Shown: one piece after another, positions 42,560 to 52,224 of the stretch
Numbering within the stretch: position 1 is the first letter of the stretch
How the letters are laid out: each line of letters opens with the position of its first letter
Assembly: GCA_005768755.1 (NCBI GenBank)
Contig: VAFL01000008.1
Location: 1-64,000, forward strand
DNA: 64,000 nt
Direction of reading: 5' to 3'
Source: Paracoccus denitrificans
GTDB taxonomy: Bacteria; Pseudomonadota; Alphaproteobacteria; Rhodobacterales; Rhodobacteraceae
Notes under the pieces: model-generated
Told to the model about the DNA's origin: nothing
Database searches by the model: none
What the model saw: only the letters and a program-made list of their open reading frames with translations
Position numbers and translations under genes: made by a program

Positions 42560-43834
42560 TCAACGCAGGATCGAGCGGCCCGCGTAAACCGCCGCATCGC
42601 CCAGCATTTCCTCGATCCGGATCAGCTGGTTGTATTTCGCCAGCCGGTCCGAACGGGCAAGGCTGCCGGTCTTGATCTGGCCGCAATTGGTGGCGACGGC
42701 CAGGTCGGCGATGGTGGCGTCCTCGGTCTCGCCCGAGCGGTGAGACATAACGCTGGTATAGCCGGCGCGGGTCGCCATGGCGACGGCGTCCAGCGTTTCG
42801 GACAGGGTACCGATCTGGTTGACCTTGACCAGCAGGCTGTTGCCACAGCCCTTCTTGATGCCTTCTTCCAGACGCACCGGGTTGGTCACAAACAGGTCGT
42901 CACCCACCAGCTGCACCTTGTCGCCCAGCTTGTCGGTCAGCAGATTCCAGCCTTCCCAGTCGTCTTCGGCGCAGCCATCCTCGATGGACAGGATCGGGTA
43001 ATCACCGACAAGCGCCGCCAGATAGTCGACATTCTCGGCCGAGGTCAGGACCTTTCCCTCGCCCTTCATGTCATACTTGCCGTCCTTGAAATATTCGGTC
43101 GATGCGCAATCCAGCGCCAGCATGATATCGTCGCCGGGCTTGTAGCCGGCCTTTTCCACCGCCTTCAGAATGAAATCCAGCGCGTCGCGGGTGCTGGACA
43201 GGTTGGGGGCAAAGCCGCCTTCGTCGCCGATGCCCGTCGACAGGCCGGCCGACGACAGTTCCTTTTTCAGCGTGTGGAACACTTCGGATCCCATGCGCAC
43301 GGCCTCGCGGATATTCGCGGCCGACACCGGCATGATCATGAATTCCTGGATGTCGATCGGGTTGTCTGCATGTTCGCCGCCATTGATGATGTTCATCATC
43401 GGCACCGGCAGGACATGGGCCGAGGCACCGCCGACATAGCGGTAGAGTGGCAGCGCCGAGGCGTCTGCGGCAGCCTTCGCCACAGCCAGCGAAACGCCAA
43501 GGATGGCGTTGGCACCCAGACGGCCCTTGTTGGGCGTACCGTCCAGTTCGATCATCAGCGCGTCGATGGCACGCTGCTCGGTCGCATCCTCGCCGATCAG
43601 CGCTTCGGCGATTTCGCCGTTCACGTTGTCGACGGCATCCAGAACGCCTTTGCCCATATAGCGCACTTTATCGCCATCGCGCTTTTCGACAGCCTCATGC
43701 GCACCGGTCGAGGCACCCGAGGGCACGGCCGCACGGCCCATGCTGCCGTCTTCCAGCATGACGTCGACTTCGACAGTCGGGTTGCCCCGACTATCCAGAA
43801 TTTCACGGGCAAAGATGTCGATGATGGCGGTCAT
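42560..43834 (-). CDS. eno: Enolase
   Basis: Glycolytic 2-phosphoglycerate dehydratase (424 aa). Motifs: AREILDSRGNPTVEVDV, the mobile loop SGASTGAHEA, metal-site residues around LALDCASTEY and SIEDGCAEDDWEGW, VGDDLFVTNP and SHRSGETEDATIADLAV. Length and motifs are complete. The stretch EAVEKRDGDKVRYMGKGV is a mild variant of the usual EAxELRDGD. It is transcribed alone or with the small SUKH-like gene downstream. Confidence 0.98.
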   Translation of the reverse strand: MTAIIDIFAREILDSRGNPTVEVDVMLEDGSMGRAAVPSGASTGAHEAVEKRDGDKVRYMGKGVLDAVDNVNGEIAEALIGEDATEQRAIDALMIELDGTPNKGRLGANAILGVSLAVAKAAADASALPLYRYVGGASAHVLPVPMMNIINGGEHADNPIDIQEFMIMPVSAANIREAVRMGSEVFHTLKKELSSAGLSTGIGDEGGFAPNLSSTRDALDFILKAVEKAGYKPGDDIMLALDCASTEYFKDGKYDMKGEGKVLTSAENVDYLAALVGDYPILSIEDGCAEDDWEGWNLLTDKLGDKVQLVGDDLFVTNPVRLEEGIKKGCGNSLLVKVNQIGTLSETLDAVAMATRAGYTSVMSHRSGETEDATIADLAVATNCGQIKTGSLARSDRLAKYNQLIRIEEMLGDAAVYAGRSILR

Positions 43835-43921
43835 AAGTCCCTCCTGATCCGTTGTGACGGGTATAACCCTGCGGATCGAGGGGTGGAAGGCGCAAATTTA
43901 GCCGGTTTGGGCAGCGGATGG

Positions 43922-44611
43922 CTAATCGTTGGGAAGTCTGATTTCAGCCCATATCGGCAGGTGATCCGAGGCCTGTCGGGCCAGCGGCGTATCGCCGACG
44001 CCGGTCGCAATCACCTCGACGCAATGAGAGACCGCGATCCTGTCCAGCCGCAGCCGCGGCATCGGCGCGGGGTAGCTGGGGCCGGGCGCGATCACACGCA
44101 GCGTTTCCAGCGATTCCAGGCCACGGTCATCGCGCCATTCGTTGAAATCGCCCATCAGCATGATCGACCCTCCCGCCAGCCGCGAAGCCTTGGCGATCAG
44201 CCGCGCCAGTTGCGCGCGCCGGGACGAACGTGCGAGGCCCAGATGCACCCCGATCAGTGTCAGGTCATGGACGCGCACCGCAAGCGCGCCACGCGGCTCG
44301 ATCCCCGGCAGGGGCAAGCGGCGGATGACGGCCTCACCCGCCAGATCTTCACGCATCAGGATCGACTGGCCGTGCCATCCAAGCGAGGTTTCGCCAGTCG
44401 TGCGCATCTGGATAGGCACCAGCCCGGTCATCTCGGCGATCAGCGCGCGGGGCAGGGCCTCTGGCCGCGCGCCGAAGCGGAAATCGACCTCTTGCAGGGT
44501 GATGATGTCGGGGCGCAGATCGGCGATGACCTGCAGATTGCGTTCCGGCGCGTGCGGGCCGGTCATGCCCCGGCCCTTGTGCAGGTTATAGCTGGCGATG
44601 CGTAACTTCAT
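43922..44611 (-). CDS. Endonuclease/exonuclease/phosphatase-family protein
   Basis: EEP-fold hydrolase of 229 aa. The fold landmarks are RIASYNLHKGRG at the N-terminus, TLQEVD (catalytic Glu), GDFNEW (Asp/Asn pair) and the C-terminal SDHLPIWAEI (Asp-His). Members cleave phosphodiesters or phosphomonoesters in DNA, lipids or phosphoinositides; the substrate here is unknown. There is no signal peptide. The ATG overlaps the selO stop by 4 bp, so the two are cotranscribed. Confidence 0.9.
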   Translation of the reverse strand: MKLRIASYNLHKGRGMTGPHAPERNLQVIADLRPDIITLQEVDFRFGARPEALPRALIAEMTGLVPIQMRTTGETSLGWHGQSILMREDLAGEAVIRRLPLPGIEPRGALAVRVHDLTLIGVHLGLARSSRRAQLARLIAKASRLAGGSIMLMGDFNEWRDDRGLESLETLRVIAPGPSYPAPMPRLRLDRIAVSHCVEVIATGVGDTPLARQASDHLPIWAEIRLPND

Positions 44612-46011
44612 GTGCCGCAGAATGTGCGGGTTACGCGTTCCGATGCAAGGGGCGCAATCGCCAGATCGTCCCAGTCCGCGCGCACCTCGAACGGGGCATG
44701 AAGGGCCGCGTCCAGTGTGTGGAATGGCGCGAAGTCGCCTGCAACGGCCGCCTGAATGGCTTCTTCGACCCGGTGATTGCGGGGGATGCGCAGCGGATTG
44801 GTTCGTGCCATCAAGGCGTGGTCAGGCCCGGCTGCCTTCCAGTCTGCGTTCCAGTCGTCGAACGTCTGGCGGTTGATGAATTCGTCGCGCGCCGCGCCAT
44901 TCGACAGCCCGGCAAAGACGCGGGTGAAATCGGCCTGCTCTGCAGCCATCAGGTCAAGCAGGCGGTCGATCAGTGACTTGGCGCTTTTCGATGGCTGCAG
45001 CCCGATCTTCGCGGCAAAGCGTTCCACCCATGCGGCCTGATAGATTTCCGGGAAGCGGTGGACGGCGCGGGTCGCGTCCTCCACAGCCTTTTCTTCGTTG
45101 TCTCCCATCAGCGGGATCAGGCATGACGCGAACTGCGCAAGGTTCCAGATCGCCACATGCGGCTGTTCCGCCCAGGCATAGCGGCCATTGCGATCGATCG
45201 AGGAGAACACAGTATCGGGATGATAGCCGTCCATGAATGCGGCCGGGCCATAGTCGATCGTCTCGCCCGAGATGGCCATGTTGTCGGTGTTCATCACCCC
45301 GTGGATGAAGCCGAGTGACATCCATTGCGCGATCAGTTTGGCCTGCCGCGCTATTACCTGATCCAGTAGCTGCAGCGGGCCGCTGGCATCGGGATAATGC
45401 CGCGCGATAACGTGATCGGTCAGCGCGCGCGTGGCTTCGATATCGCCACGAATGCCGAAATATTCGAATGTGCCGACGCGGATATGGCTGGCTGCGACCC
45501 GCGTCAGAATGCCGCCGGGCAGACCGGTCTCGCGCTGCACGCGTTCCCCGGTCGCGACTGCCGCCAAGGCGCGCGTCGTGGGCACGCCCATCGCGGCCAT
45601 GAACTCGCTGTCCAGATACTCACGCAGAACTGGGCCCAGCCAGGACTTGCCGTCACCCTGCCGGGAAAACGGTGTTCGTCCCGCGCCCTTCAGCTGCAGG
45701 TCGAAACGCTTCCCGTCAGGTGCCACGACCTCGCCGATCATCAGCGCGCGGCCATCGCCAAGCTGGGGCGACAGATGACCGAACTGATGGCCCGCATAGG
45801 CCTGCGCGATGGATGCAGCACCTTCCGGCAGCGCATTCCCCGACAGCATCGCCAGCCCATCCGGCCCCGCCAGCCAGTCCGCGTCCAGTCCCAGCTGATC
45901 GGCCAGACCCCGGTTCAGCGCGATCAGTTCAGGCGCCGGTGCGCCAGCGGGTGCCACCTGCGCAAACATGCGTTCCGGCAGGGCGGTATAGCTGTTGTCG
46001 AATGCGATCAT
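44608..46011 (-). CDS. selO: SelO/YdiU protein adenylyltransferase
   Basis: Pseudokinase-fold AMP transferase of 467 aa (family known to AMPylate redox proteins). Motifs: GHQFGHLSPQLGDGRA, the nucleotide-binding FDLQLKGAGRTPFSRQGDG, and NTDNMAISGETIDYGPAAF where DYG replaces the kinase DFG. The protein ends FCGT, with a single Cys near the C-terminus where longer homologues have a redox Cys pair or CxxU. The ATG at 46011 is preferred because AGGAG lies 9 bases upstream; an in-frame start 24 bases earlier lacks this. Confidence 0.95.
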   Translation of the reverse strand: MIAFDNSYTALPERMFAQVAPAGAPAPELIALNRGLADQLGLDADWLAGPDGLAMLSGNALPEGAASIAQAYAGHQFGHLSPQLGDGRALMIGEVVAPDGKRFDLQLKGAGRTPFSRQGDGKSWLGPVLREYLDSEFMAAMGVPTTRALAAVATGERVQRETGLPGGILTRVAASHIRVGTFEYFGIRGDIEATRALTDHVIARHYPDASGPLQLLDQVIARQAKLIAQWMSLGFIHGVMNTDNMAISGETIDYGPAAFMDGYHPDTVFSSIDRNGRYAWAEQPHVAIWNLAQFASCLIPLMGDNEEKAVEDATRAVHRFPEIYQAAWVERFAAKIGLQPSKSAKSLIDRLLDLMAAEQADFTRVFAGLSNGAARDEFINRQTFDDWNADWKAAGPDHALMARTNPLRIPRNHRVEEAIQAAVAGDFAPFHTLDAALHAPFEVRADWDDLAIAPLASERVTRTFCGT

Positions 46012-46071
46012 CGCAGGCTCCTCGTCGGTGCCCATGATCTAGGCAGTTTTCACGCCGGTTAAAGGCCGCAA

Positions 46072-46413
46072 TCAATGGCTGACACTGTCCGACAGCAGAT
46101 TGACCACCAGAACCCCGCCCACGATCATCGCCAGCCCCGCGATGGCGGCGGCGTCAAGCCGCTGACCGAAAGCCACCAGCCCCAGCAGCGCGACAAAGAC
46201 GATCCCGAGCCCCGACCAGATCGCATAGGCTATCCCAAGGGGCATCGTCTTAAGGACATGCGACAGCAGATAGAATGACAGGGCATAGCCAAGCCCCATC
46301 AGCAATGTTGGGACAAGCCGGCTGAACTGTTCGGATCTTTGCAGCATTGCGGTGCCAAAGATCTCGGCGGCGATGGCCAGCACAAGGAGGCCGTAGGTCA
46401 GGGCAGAGGGCAT
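46072..46413 (-). CDS. SMR-family small multidrug/guanidinium exporter
   Basis: Four-helix small multidrug resistance protein of 113 aa, EmrE/SugE type. The essential membrane Glu is E17 in LAIAAEIFGTAML, and the conserved GIAYAIWSGLG segment forms the third helix region. It functions as a proton-coupled dimer exporting quaternary ammonium compounds or guanidinium. AGGAG precedes the ATG at 46413. It is divergent from obgE. Confidence 0.92.
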   Translation of the reverse strand: MPSALTYGLLVLAIAAEIFGTAMLQRSEQFSRLVPTLLMGLGYALSFYLLSHVLKTMPLGIAYAIWSGLGIVFVALLGLVAFGQRLDAAAIAGLAMIVGGVLVVNLLSDSVSH

Positions 46414-46562
46414 CGAAAACTCCTGCGAAATGGATTTCGCACAAGCTATGTGGCCGGGGTCGGGGGCTGTCACGCTCACTTTGTCGTGATCGCAGCGACC
46501 CAGCAGGCTCGGCTTGCGCCGTCGGGAACTGTCGCGTATCGCCGTTGGAAAGGAGTCTTGCG

Positions 46563-47591
46563 ATGAAATTTCTCGATCTTGCCAAGGTCTACATCCGTTC
46601 CGGCGGCGGCGGCGCGGGCGCTGTCAGCTTCCGGCGCGAGAAATTCATCGAATATGGCGGCCCCGATGGCGGCGATGGCGGGCGTGGCGGCGATGTGATC
46701 GCCGAGGCGGTCGAGGGGCTGAACACGCTGATCGACTTTCGCTATCAACAGCATTTCTTTGCCAAAAGCGGCCAGCACGGCATGGGCCGGCAGCGCACCG
46801 GCGCGGGCGGCGACGACATTGTGTTGCGGGTGCCCGTCGGGACCGAGATCCTGGACGAGGATGAGGAAACCGTCATCGCCGACCTGACCGAACCCGGACA
46901 GCGCGTGGTCCTGGCCAAGGGCGGCAATGGCGGTTTCGGTAACCTGCATTTCAAAAGCTCGACCAACCGCGCGCCGAGGAATGCCAACCCTGGTCAGGAA
47001 GGCGTTGAACGCACCATCTGGCTGCGACTGAAGCTGATTGCCGATGCCGGTCTGGTTGGTCTGCCGAACGCGGGCAAGTCGACATTTCTGGCCGCAACCT
47101 CGAACGCGCGACCGAAGATCGCGGATTATCCATTTACCACGCTGCACCCCAACCTGGGCGTCGTGGGCATCGACGGGCGCGAATTCGTCATCGCCGACAT
47201 TCCGGGCCTGATCGAAGGCGCGAGCGAGGGCAGGGGCATCGGCGACCGCTTCCTGGGCCATATCGAGCGGTGTTCGACCCTGCTGCATCTGGTCGACGCA
47301 ACCTCGGAAACCGTGGTCGAGGATGCCGAAATCGTACTGACGGAACTTTCCGCCTATTCCGAAATCCTGATGGACAAGCCCCGCGTCACCGCGCTGAACA
47401 AGATCGACGCGGTGGATGAGGAAACGCTGGCCGAACGCAAGGCGGCACTGGAAGGCGCGCTTGGCACACAGGTCATGCTGATGTCGGGTGCCACCAGGCA
47501 GGGCGTGACCGAGGTGCTGCGTGCCCTGTGGAAAGACATCGCGCCCTCGCGCGCGATCCCGTCCGAGGATGAAGGCAAGTGGCAACCGTAA
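46563..47591 (+). CDS. obgE: Obg-family GTPase
   Basis: Essential ribosome-associated GTPase (342 aa) for 50S assembly. The Gly-rich Obg fold is at residues 1 to about 158 (YIRSGGGGAGAVSFRREKF, then GGDGGRGGDV). The G domain follows: G1 GLPNAGKST, G3 DIPGLIEGA and G4 NKID. AGGAG precedes the ATG. The gene overlaps proB by 13 bp, a common alphaproteobacterial pair. Confidence 0.98.
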   Translation: MKFLDLAKVYIRSGGGGAGAVSFRREKFIEYGGPDGGDGGRGGDVIAEAVEGLNTLIDFRYQQHFFAKSGQHGMGRQRTGAGGDDIVLRVPVGTEILDEDEETVIADLTEPGQRVVLAKGGNGGFGNLHFKSSTNRAPRNANPGQEGVERTIWLRLKLIADAGLVGLPNAGKSTFLAATSNARPKIADYPFTTLHPNLGVVGIDGREFVIADIPGLIEGASEGRGIGDRFLGHIERCSTLLHLVDATSETVVEDAEIVLTELSAYSEILMDKPRVTALNKIDAVDEETLAERKAALEGALGTQVMLMSGATRQGVTEVLRALWKDIAPSRAIPSEDEGKWQP

Positions 47592-48691
47592 GCCCCGATA
47601 TCGCGGCCGCGAAACGGCTGGTGGTCAAGATCGGCTCGGCCCTGCTGGTCGGGCCGGACGGCTTGCGCGGCGACTGGCTGCGCGCGCTTTGCGACGATGT
47701 GGCGGAATGGCGGGCCAAGGGTGCGGATGTGGTGCTTGTGTCGTCGGGGTCCATCGCGCTTGGGCGCCGGGTGCTGAACCTGCCGGCGGGTGCCTTGTCG
47801 CTGGAACAGGCGCAGGCGGCGGCTGCCGTCGGCCAGATCCGTCTGGCGCGGGCGTATGAAGAAGCCCTTGCGCCGCATGGTGTGCCCACGGCGCAGGTGC
47901 TGGTGACGCTGGAAGACACGACCGACCGCCGCCGCTATCTGAACAGCCGCGCGACCATGCAGGCGCTGTTGGGGTATGGCGTGGTGCCCATCGTGAATGA
48001 AAACGACACCGTCGCCACGGACGAGATGCGCTATGGTGACAATGATCGCCTTGCCGCCCAGATCGCGGTGACGGCGGGGGCGGATCAACTGCTGCTGCTG
48101 TCGGATGTGGACGGGCTGTATACCGCCAACCCCAAAACCGACCCATTGGCGGTCCATCTGCCCGTTGTCGACCGCATCACGCCCGAAATCGAGGCGATGG
48201 GCGGCGATCCCGTATCCGGCCTGTCAAAAGGCGGCATGAAGACCAAGCTGATGGCTGCACGCACAGCCGTCAGCGGCGGCTGCGCCATGGCCATCGCCGA
48301 AGGATCGGTGCTGCGTCCGATCTCTGCCGTGGCGAATGGCGCGCGCGTCACTTGGTTCCTGCCCGATGGCGACCCCCAACTGGCCCGCAAACGCTGGATC
48401 GCGGCGATGAAACCGAAGGGCGAAGTGGTCATCGACGCCGGCGCCGCCCGCGCGCTGTCCGCCGGCAAATCCCTGCTGCCCGCAGGCGTCACCCGCATCA
48501 CCGGCGATTTCGGACGCGGAGAGCCGGTCGCCGTCCTGGGCCCCTCAGGCGAAACCCTGGCCCGAGGTCTGACGCGCTACACCTCCGCCGAAGCCCGCGC
48601 CATCGCCGGCCACCGCAGCGAGGAAATTGCCGAGATTTTGGGCTATGCGGGCCGGGCGGCACTGGTGCATCGGGATGATATGGTGGTTTGA
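47579..48691 (+). CDS. proB: Glutamate 5-kinase
   Basis: First enzyme of proline synthesis (370 aa), phosphorylating glutamate. The amino-acid-kinase domain runs from KRLVVKIGSALLVG to GGMKTKLMAARTA, and a C-terminal PUA domain (VIDAGAARALSAGKSLLPAG) follows. It starts with GTG inside the end of obgE. proA, usually next in this order, is not found here, so the second step is encoded elsewhere. Confidence 0.97.
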   Translation: MATVSPDIAAAKRLVVKIGSALLVGPDGLRGDWLRALCDDVAEWRAKGADVVLVSSGSIALGRRVLNLPAGALSLEQAQAAAAVGQIRLARAYEEALAPHGVPTAQVLVTLEDTTDRRRYLNSRATMQALLGYGVVPIVNENDTVATDEMRYGDNDRLAAQIAVTAGADQLLLLSDVDGLYTANPKTDPLAVHLPVVDRITPEIEAMGGDPVSGLSKGGMKTKLMAARTAVSGGCAMAIAEGSVLRPISAVANGARVTWFLPDGDPQLARKRWIAAMKPKGEVVIDAGAARALSAGKSLLPAGVTRITGDFGRGEPVAVLGPSGETLARGLTRYTSAEARAIAGHRSEEIAEILGYAGRAALVHRDDMVV

Positions 48692-48903
48692 GGGGCGCGC
48701 AGCCGCCTTCAGTTCCTGGCCGGAAGACGACGAACAAATCCGAGGCAAGTCAATCAACGTTTCTCGGGCGATCCGGACCACACGCGAGGGCGCGCTGGCT
48801 TTCTGCCGCGCGAGACAAAGAACGCGGTGGATCGGTGATGCATATCATGGAACCCTCGCGGTCAGGGATGGCGCGCCAATCCCGGGAATTGAGGAGATGA
48901 ACA

Positions 48904-49263
48904 ATGCCGCCGAACAAAATTTACGCATTCTTGCTGACCGGGGACCTCGTGGCTGCTGAAGCGTGGTACACGAAGTTCTTCGGTCGCGGTCCTGATAACC
49001 GGCCAATGAAGACGCTTGTGCAATGGGAGATTTCCGAACAGGTTGGGGTCGGGATCTCAAACGACGACCAGATCGCCAGCACCGGCGCGCTGTTCGTTAT
49101 CATCAACGACATGGAAGCCGAGCGTCGCAGGTTGCAAAGCGCGGGTATCGCCCTGGGCGACGACTTTCCGGGCGACTATTCGACATTGGCGCAGCTGCGC
49201 GATCCCGACGGCAACCTGATTACGCTCGCGACGCCACCCATGCCGAACTATCCTCCGGCATAG
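48904..49263 (+). CDS. VOC (glyoxalase/bleomycin-resistance) family protein
   Basis: Single-domain VOC protein of 119 aa. It has the beta-alpha-beta-beta-beta pattern, beginning with a strand (IYAFLLTGDLVAAEAWYTKFFG) and ending LRDPDGNLITLATP, the usual family C-terminus. It would work as a dimer. The typical first metal His is not obvious near the N-terminus, so it may be a binding rather than a catalytic member. TGAGGAG lies just before the ATG. Stand-alone gene; 212 bases upstream show no other feature. Confidence 0.85.
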   Translation: MPPNKIYAFLLTGDLVAAEAWYTKFFGRGPDNRPMKTLVQWEISEQVGVGISNDDQIASTGALFVIINDMEAERRRLQSAGIALGDDFPGDYSTLAQLRDPDGNLITLATPPMPNYPPA

Positions 49264-49305
49264 GCGCAGTGTTTTGCGCATCAGGCGGGCACTGGCAGCG
49301 CCAGA

Positions 49306-51144
49306 CTACTCTGGCAGCACCCTTACAGCCCCCTTATCCGCACTCGCCGCGAAGGTCGCGTAGGCCCGCAGCGCCGTTGTCACGTTGCGCTTGCGCTTTT
49401 CGGCCGGGTGCCAGCCCAACTCGTTCTGGTGGACGCGCCGGGATTCCAGTTCGGCCTCCTCGACCGCAAGATGGATGGTGCGGTTAGGAATGTCGATCTC
49501 GATCCGGTCGCCGTCGCGCACAAGGCCGATCATGCCGCCCTGCGCCGCCTCGGGCGAGCAGTGGCCGATGGACAGGCCAGAGGTGCCGCCCGAGAAGCGG
49601 CCGTCGGTCACAAGCGCGCAGGCTTTGCCCAGACCCTTCGATTTCAGGTAGCTGGTCGGATACAGCATTTCCTGCATGCCCGGGCCGCCCTTCGGGCCTT
49701 CGTAGCGGATGACCACCACGTCGCCCTCTTTCACCTTGCCGGTCAGGATACCGCTGACGGCTGCGTCCTGGCTTTCATAGACGACGGCCGGGCCGGCGAA
49801 TTTCAGGATGGATTCGTCCACGCCGGCAGTTTTCACGATGCAGCCATCCAGCGCGATATTGCCTTTCAGCACGGCCAGCCCGCCGTCGGCGGAGAAGGGC
49901 GAATTCACGGACCGGATGACCCCGCCCTGACGGTCAAGATCAAGCGTCTCCCATCGCTGCGACTGCGAAAACGCGGTCTGGGTGGGGACGCCGCCGGGGG
50001 CAGCGGAGTAGAACTTGTGAACCGCCTGATCTTCCGTGCGCGAGATGTCCCACTGGTCGATGGCATCGCCAAGCGTGGCCGCGTGGACAGTGGGGCTGTC
50101 ACGGTTGATCAGCCCGCCGCGTTCCAGCTGCCCAAGGATCGCCATGATCCCGCCGGCGCGGTGGACGTCTTCCATATGCACGTCCTGCTTGGCCGGCGCG
50201 ACCTTGGACAGGCAGGGGACCTTGCGGCTGAGCGCGTCGATATCGTCCATGTCGAAATCGATCCCACCTTCATAGGCGGCGGCGAGGATGTGCAGCACGG
50301 TATTGGTCGACCCGCCCATCGCGATATCCAGCGACATGGCGTTTTCGAAGGCCTTCTTGTTGGCGACGTTGCGCGGCAGGATGCTGGTATCTTCCTGTTC
50401 GTAATAGCGCTTTGCCAGACCCACGATGCGCTGACCGGCTTCTTCGAACAGGCGCTGACGGTCGGCATGGGTGGCAAGGGTCGAACCGTTGCCGGGCAGG
50501 GACAGGCCAAGCGCCTCGGTCAGGCAGTTCATCGAATTGGCGGTAAACATGCCCGAGCATGACCCGCAGGTCGGGCAGGCCGATCTTTCGATCGCGGCCA
50601 CGTCTTCGTCGCTGACGCTGTCGTCGGCGGCCGCGACCATGGCATCTACCAGATCCAGCGCGTGCATCTTGCCGTCCTTCAGCACGACCTTGCCGGCCTC
50701 CATCGGGCCGCCCGACACAAAAATCGCCGGGATGTTCAGGCGCATTGCGGCGTTCAGCATGCCGGGGGTGATCTTGTCGCAGTTGGAAATGCAGACCATC
50801 GCATCGGCGCAATGGGCGTTGACCATGTATTCGACGCTGTCGGCGATGATCTCGCGCGAGGGCAGGGAATACAGCATCCCGTCATGGCCCATGGCGATGC
50901 CGTCATCGACGGCGATGGTGTTGAATTCCTTGGCGACGCCGCCGGCCTTTTCGACCTCGCGTGCGACCATCTGGCCAAGGTCCTTCAGGTGGACGTGGCC
51001 GGGCACGAACTGCGTGAAGCTGTTCACGATGGCGATGATCGGCTTGCCGAAATCGCCATCTTTCATGCCGGTCGCGCGCCACAGACCGCGCGCGCCAGCC
51101 ATATTGCGGCCATGGGTCGAGGTACGAGAGCGATAGGCGGGCAT
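49306..51144 (-). CDS. ilvD: Dihydroxy-acid dehydratase
   Basis: Iron-sulfur dehydratase (612 aa) of branched-chain amino acid and pantothenate synthesis, turning 2,3-dihydroxy-isovalerate and its homologue into 2-oxo acids. Cluster-binding cysteines are in ISNCDKITPGML and CPTCGSCSGMFTANSMNC. C-terminal DGRFSGGTSGLSIGH and the helical end EAELESRR are typical. Length is normal. Monocistronic, convergent with the VOC gene. Confidence 0.97.
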   Translation of the reverse strand: MPAYRSRTSTHGRNMAGARGLWRATGMKDGDFGKPIIAIVNSFTQFVPGHVHLKDLGQMVAREVEKAGGVAKEFNTIAVDDGIAMGHDGMLYSLPSREIIADSVEYMVNAHCADAMVCISNCDKITPGMLNAAMRLNIPAIFVSGGPMEAGKVVLKDGKMHALDLVDAMVAAADDSVSDEDVAAIERSACPTCGSCSGMFTANSMNCLTEALGLSLPGNGSTLATHADRQRLFEEAGQRIVGLAKRYYEQEDTSILPRNVANKKAFENAMSLDIAMGGSTNTVLHILAAAYEGGIDFDMDDIDALSRKVPCLSKVAPAKQDVHMEDVHRAGGIMAILGQLERGGLINRDSPTVHAATLGDAIDQWDISRTEDQAVHKFYSAAPGGVPTQTAFSQSQRWETLDLDRQGGVIRSVNSPFSADGGLAVLKGNIALDGCIVKTAGVDESILKFAGPAVVYESQDAAVSGILTGKVKEGDVVVIRYEGPKGGPGMQEMLYPTSYLKSKGLGKACALVTDGRFSGGTSGLSIGHCSPEAAQGGMIGLVRDGDRIEIDIPNRTIHLAVEEAELESRRVHQNELGWHPAEKRKRNVTTALRAYATFAASADKGAVRVLPE

Positions 51145-51283
51145 GGTGAATCCTTCCGATTGGCAAGGCGGATACGGGATTGGCGCGTCCGCCGACGGCT
51201 ACGGCGCGTATATCTAGCGCCTTTTTTCGAACATCACCAGAAGCCGATTGAACAAACATCACGCTGGCCGGGAAGCTGCGGCA

Positions 51284-52030
51284 TCAGCCGTCGTTCGGGT
51301 CAGCGCTTATGACGCGAAAACGGGCGCGCCGCTCCTCGGGCGAGGCATCGCCGCGAATTGGCTTGATGACGGGACGCGACAGCACCGGCGGGCGCCAGGG
51401 CGGCGGTTCCTCGGAAAATCCGCCCGCGCGGGGGGGAAGGGGGGTCGCGCCCTCAATCACGGGAAAAACAGCGTCGGTGAGGATATCGAAACGGCGTGGC
51501 CCACGACCGATTTCACCATCGCCGACCAGACAGCCAAGCGCACGGGTCACGTCGCCAAGATCGGATTTCAGCGGCAGCAGCAGCATGCGCCCGTTCAGCG
51601 CGGGGCGGCCATATGCGGCACGCGAATGCATCGCGATCTCGGCGATCTGCGGCCCCTTGAACACCGTTTCCAGCACATCTGACAGGCGACCGCGACTGTC
51701 AGGATTAAGAAGCGCGCAAACCGGCATGCCGCGCACTTCCATCCCCATCAGGTCGACAAGGTGACGCCCTGCCAGCCGGAACCGCGCAGCGCCCGGCGCG
51801 ATCCTTTCCAGAATGAAGGCGAAGTCCAGCAAGGCCCGTATCCCCTGAGGCTCGACATCCGACCGGTTCGGAACGGCGCGAGCCTGGCGCAGCCCTTCCC
51901 AATACCTGCGCATTTCCGAAACGATTTGGTCAGGGCTTGCCGCATGAACAATGCCCAGTTGCACGACCTTGCCCTTGGGCGGTCGTGGCACTGCCGTGTC
52001 CGGGGGGCTGTCGTCGATATTGTCACTCAT
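51284..52030 (-). CDS. PAS-domain protein (PAS_5-like), function unknown
   Basis: Protein of 248 aa without transmembrane segments. Residues about 35-170 resemble the alphaproteobacterial PAS_5 domain: an N-terminal helix MRRYWEGLRQARAVPNRSDVEP, then FAFILERIAPGAARFRLAGRHL with the GMEVRGMP turn. The C-terminal 80 residues are proline/arginine-rich (EEPPPWRPPVLSRPV) and probably disordered. No output domain is present. Homologues of this type are widespread and mostly uncharacterised. It is divergent from gmk. Confidence 0.75.
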   Translation of the reverse strand: MSDNIDDSPPDTAVPRPPKGKVVQLGIVHAASPDQIVSEMRRYWEGLRQARAVPNRSDVEPQGIRALLDFAFILERIAPGAARFRLAGRHLVDLMGMEVRGMPVCALLNPDSRGRLSDVLETVFKGPQIAEIAMHSRAAYGRPALNGRMLLLPLKSDLGDVTRALGCLVGDGEIGRGPRRFDILTDAVFPVIEGATPLPPRAGGFSEEPPPWRPPVLSRPVIKPIRGDASPEERRARFRVISADPNDG

Positions 52031-52224
52031 TAAAACTCAACCTGTTGCACCGACCGATGTTCCGCTGATCATGGCGGGAACCCGCAGGCCGGAAGTCACT
52101 CATAGCGCAAGTCGTGCTGATCTGCGTGCTGAATCTTAGCAGATGGTTAAGCCGGAAGGGTTGATTCTTATCGCCGCTCGCGGGCACAAGCGCGCATGAA
52201 GAACGCAGGGAATCTGGGGGCCAC

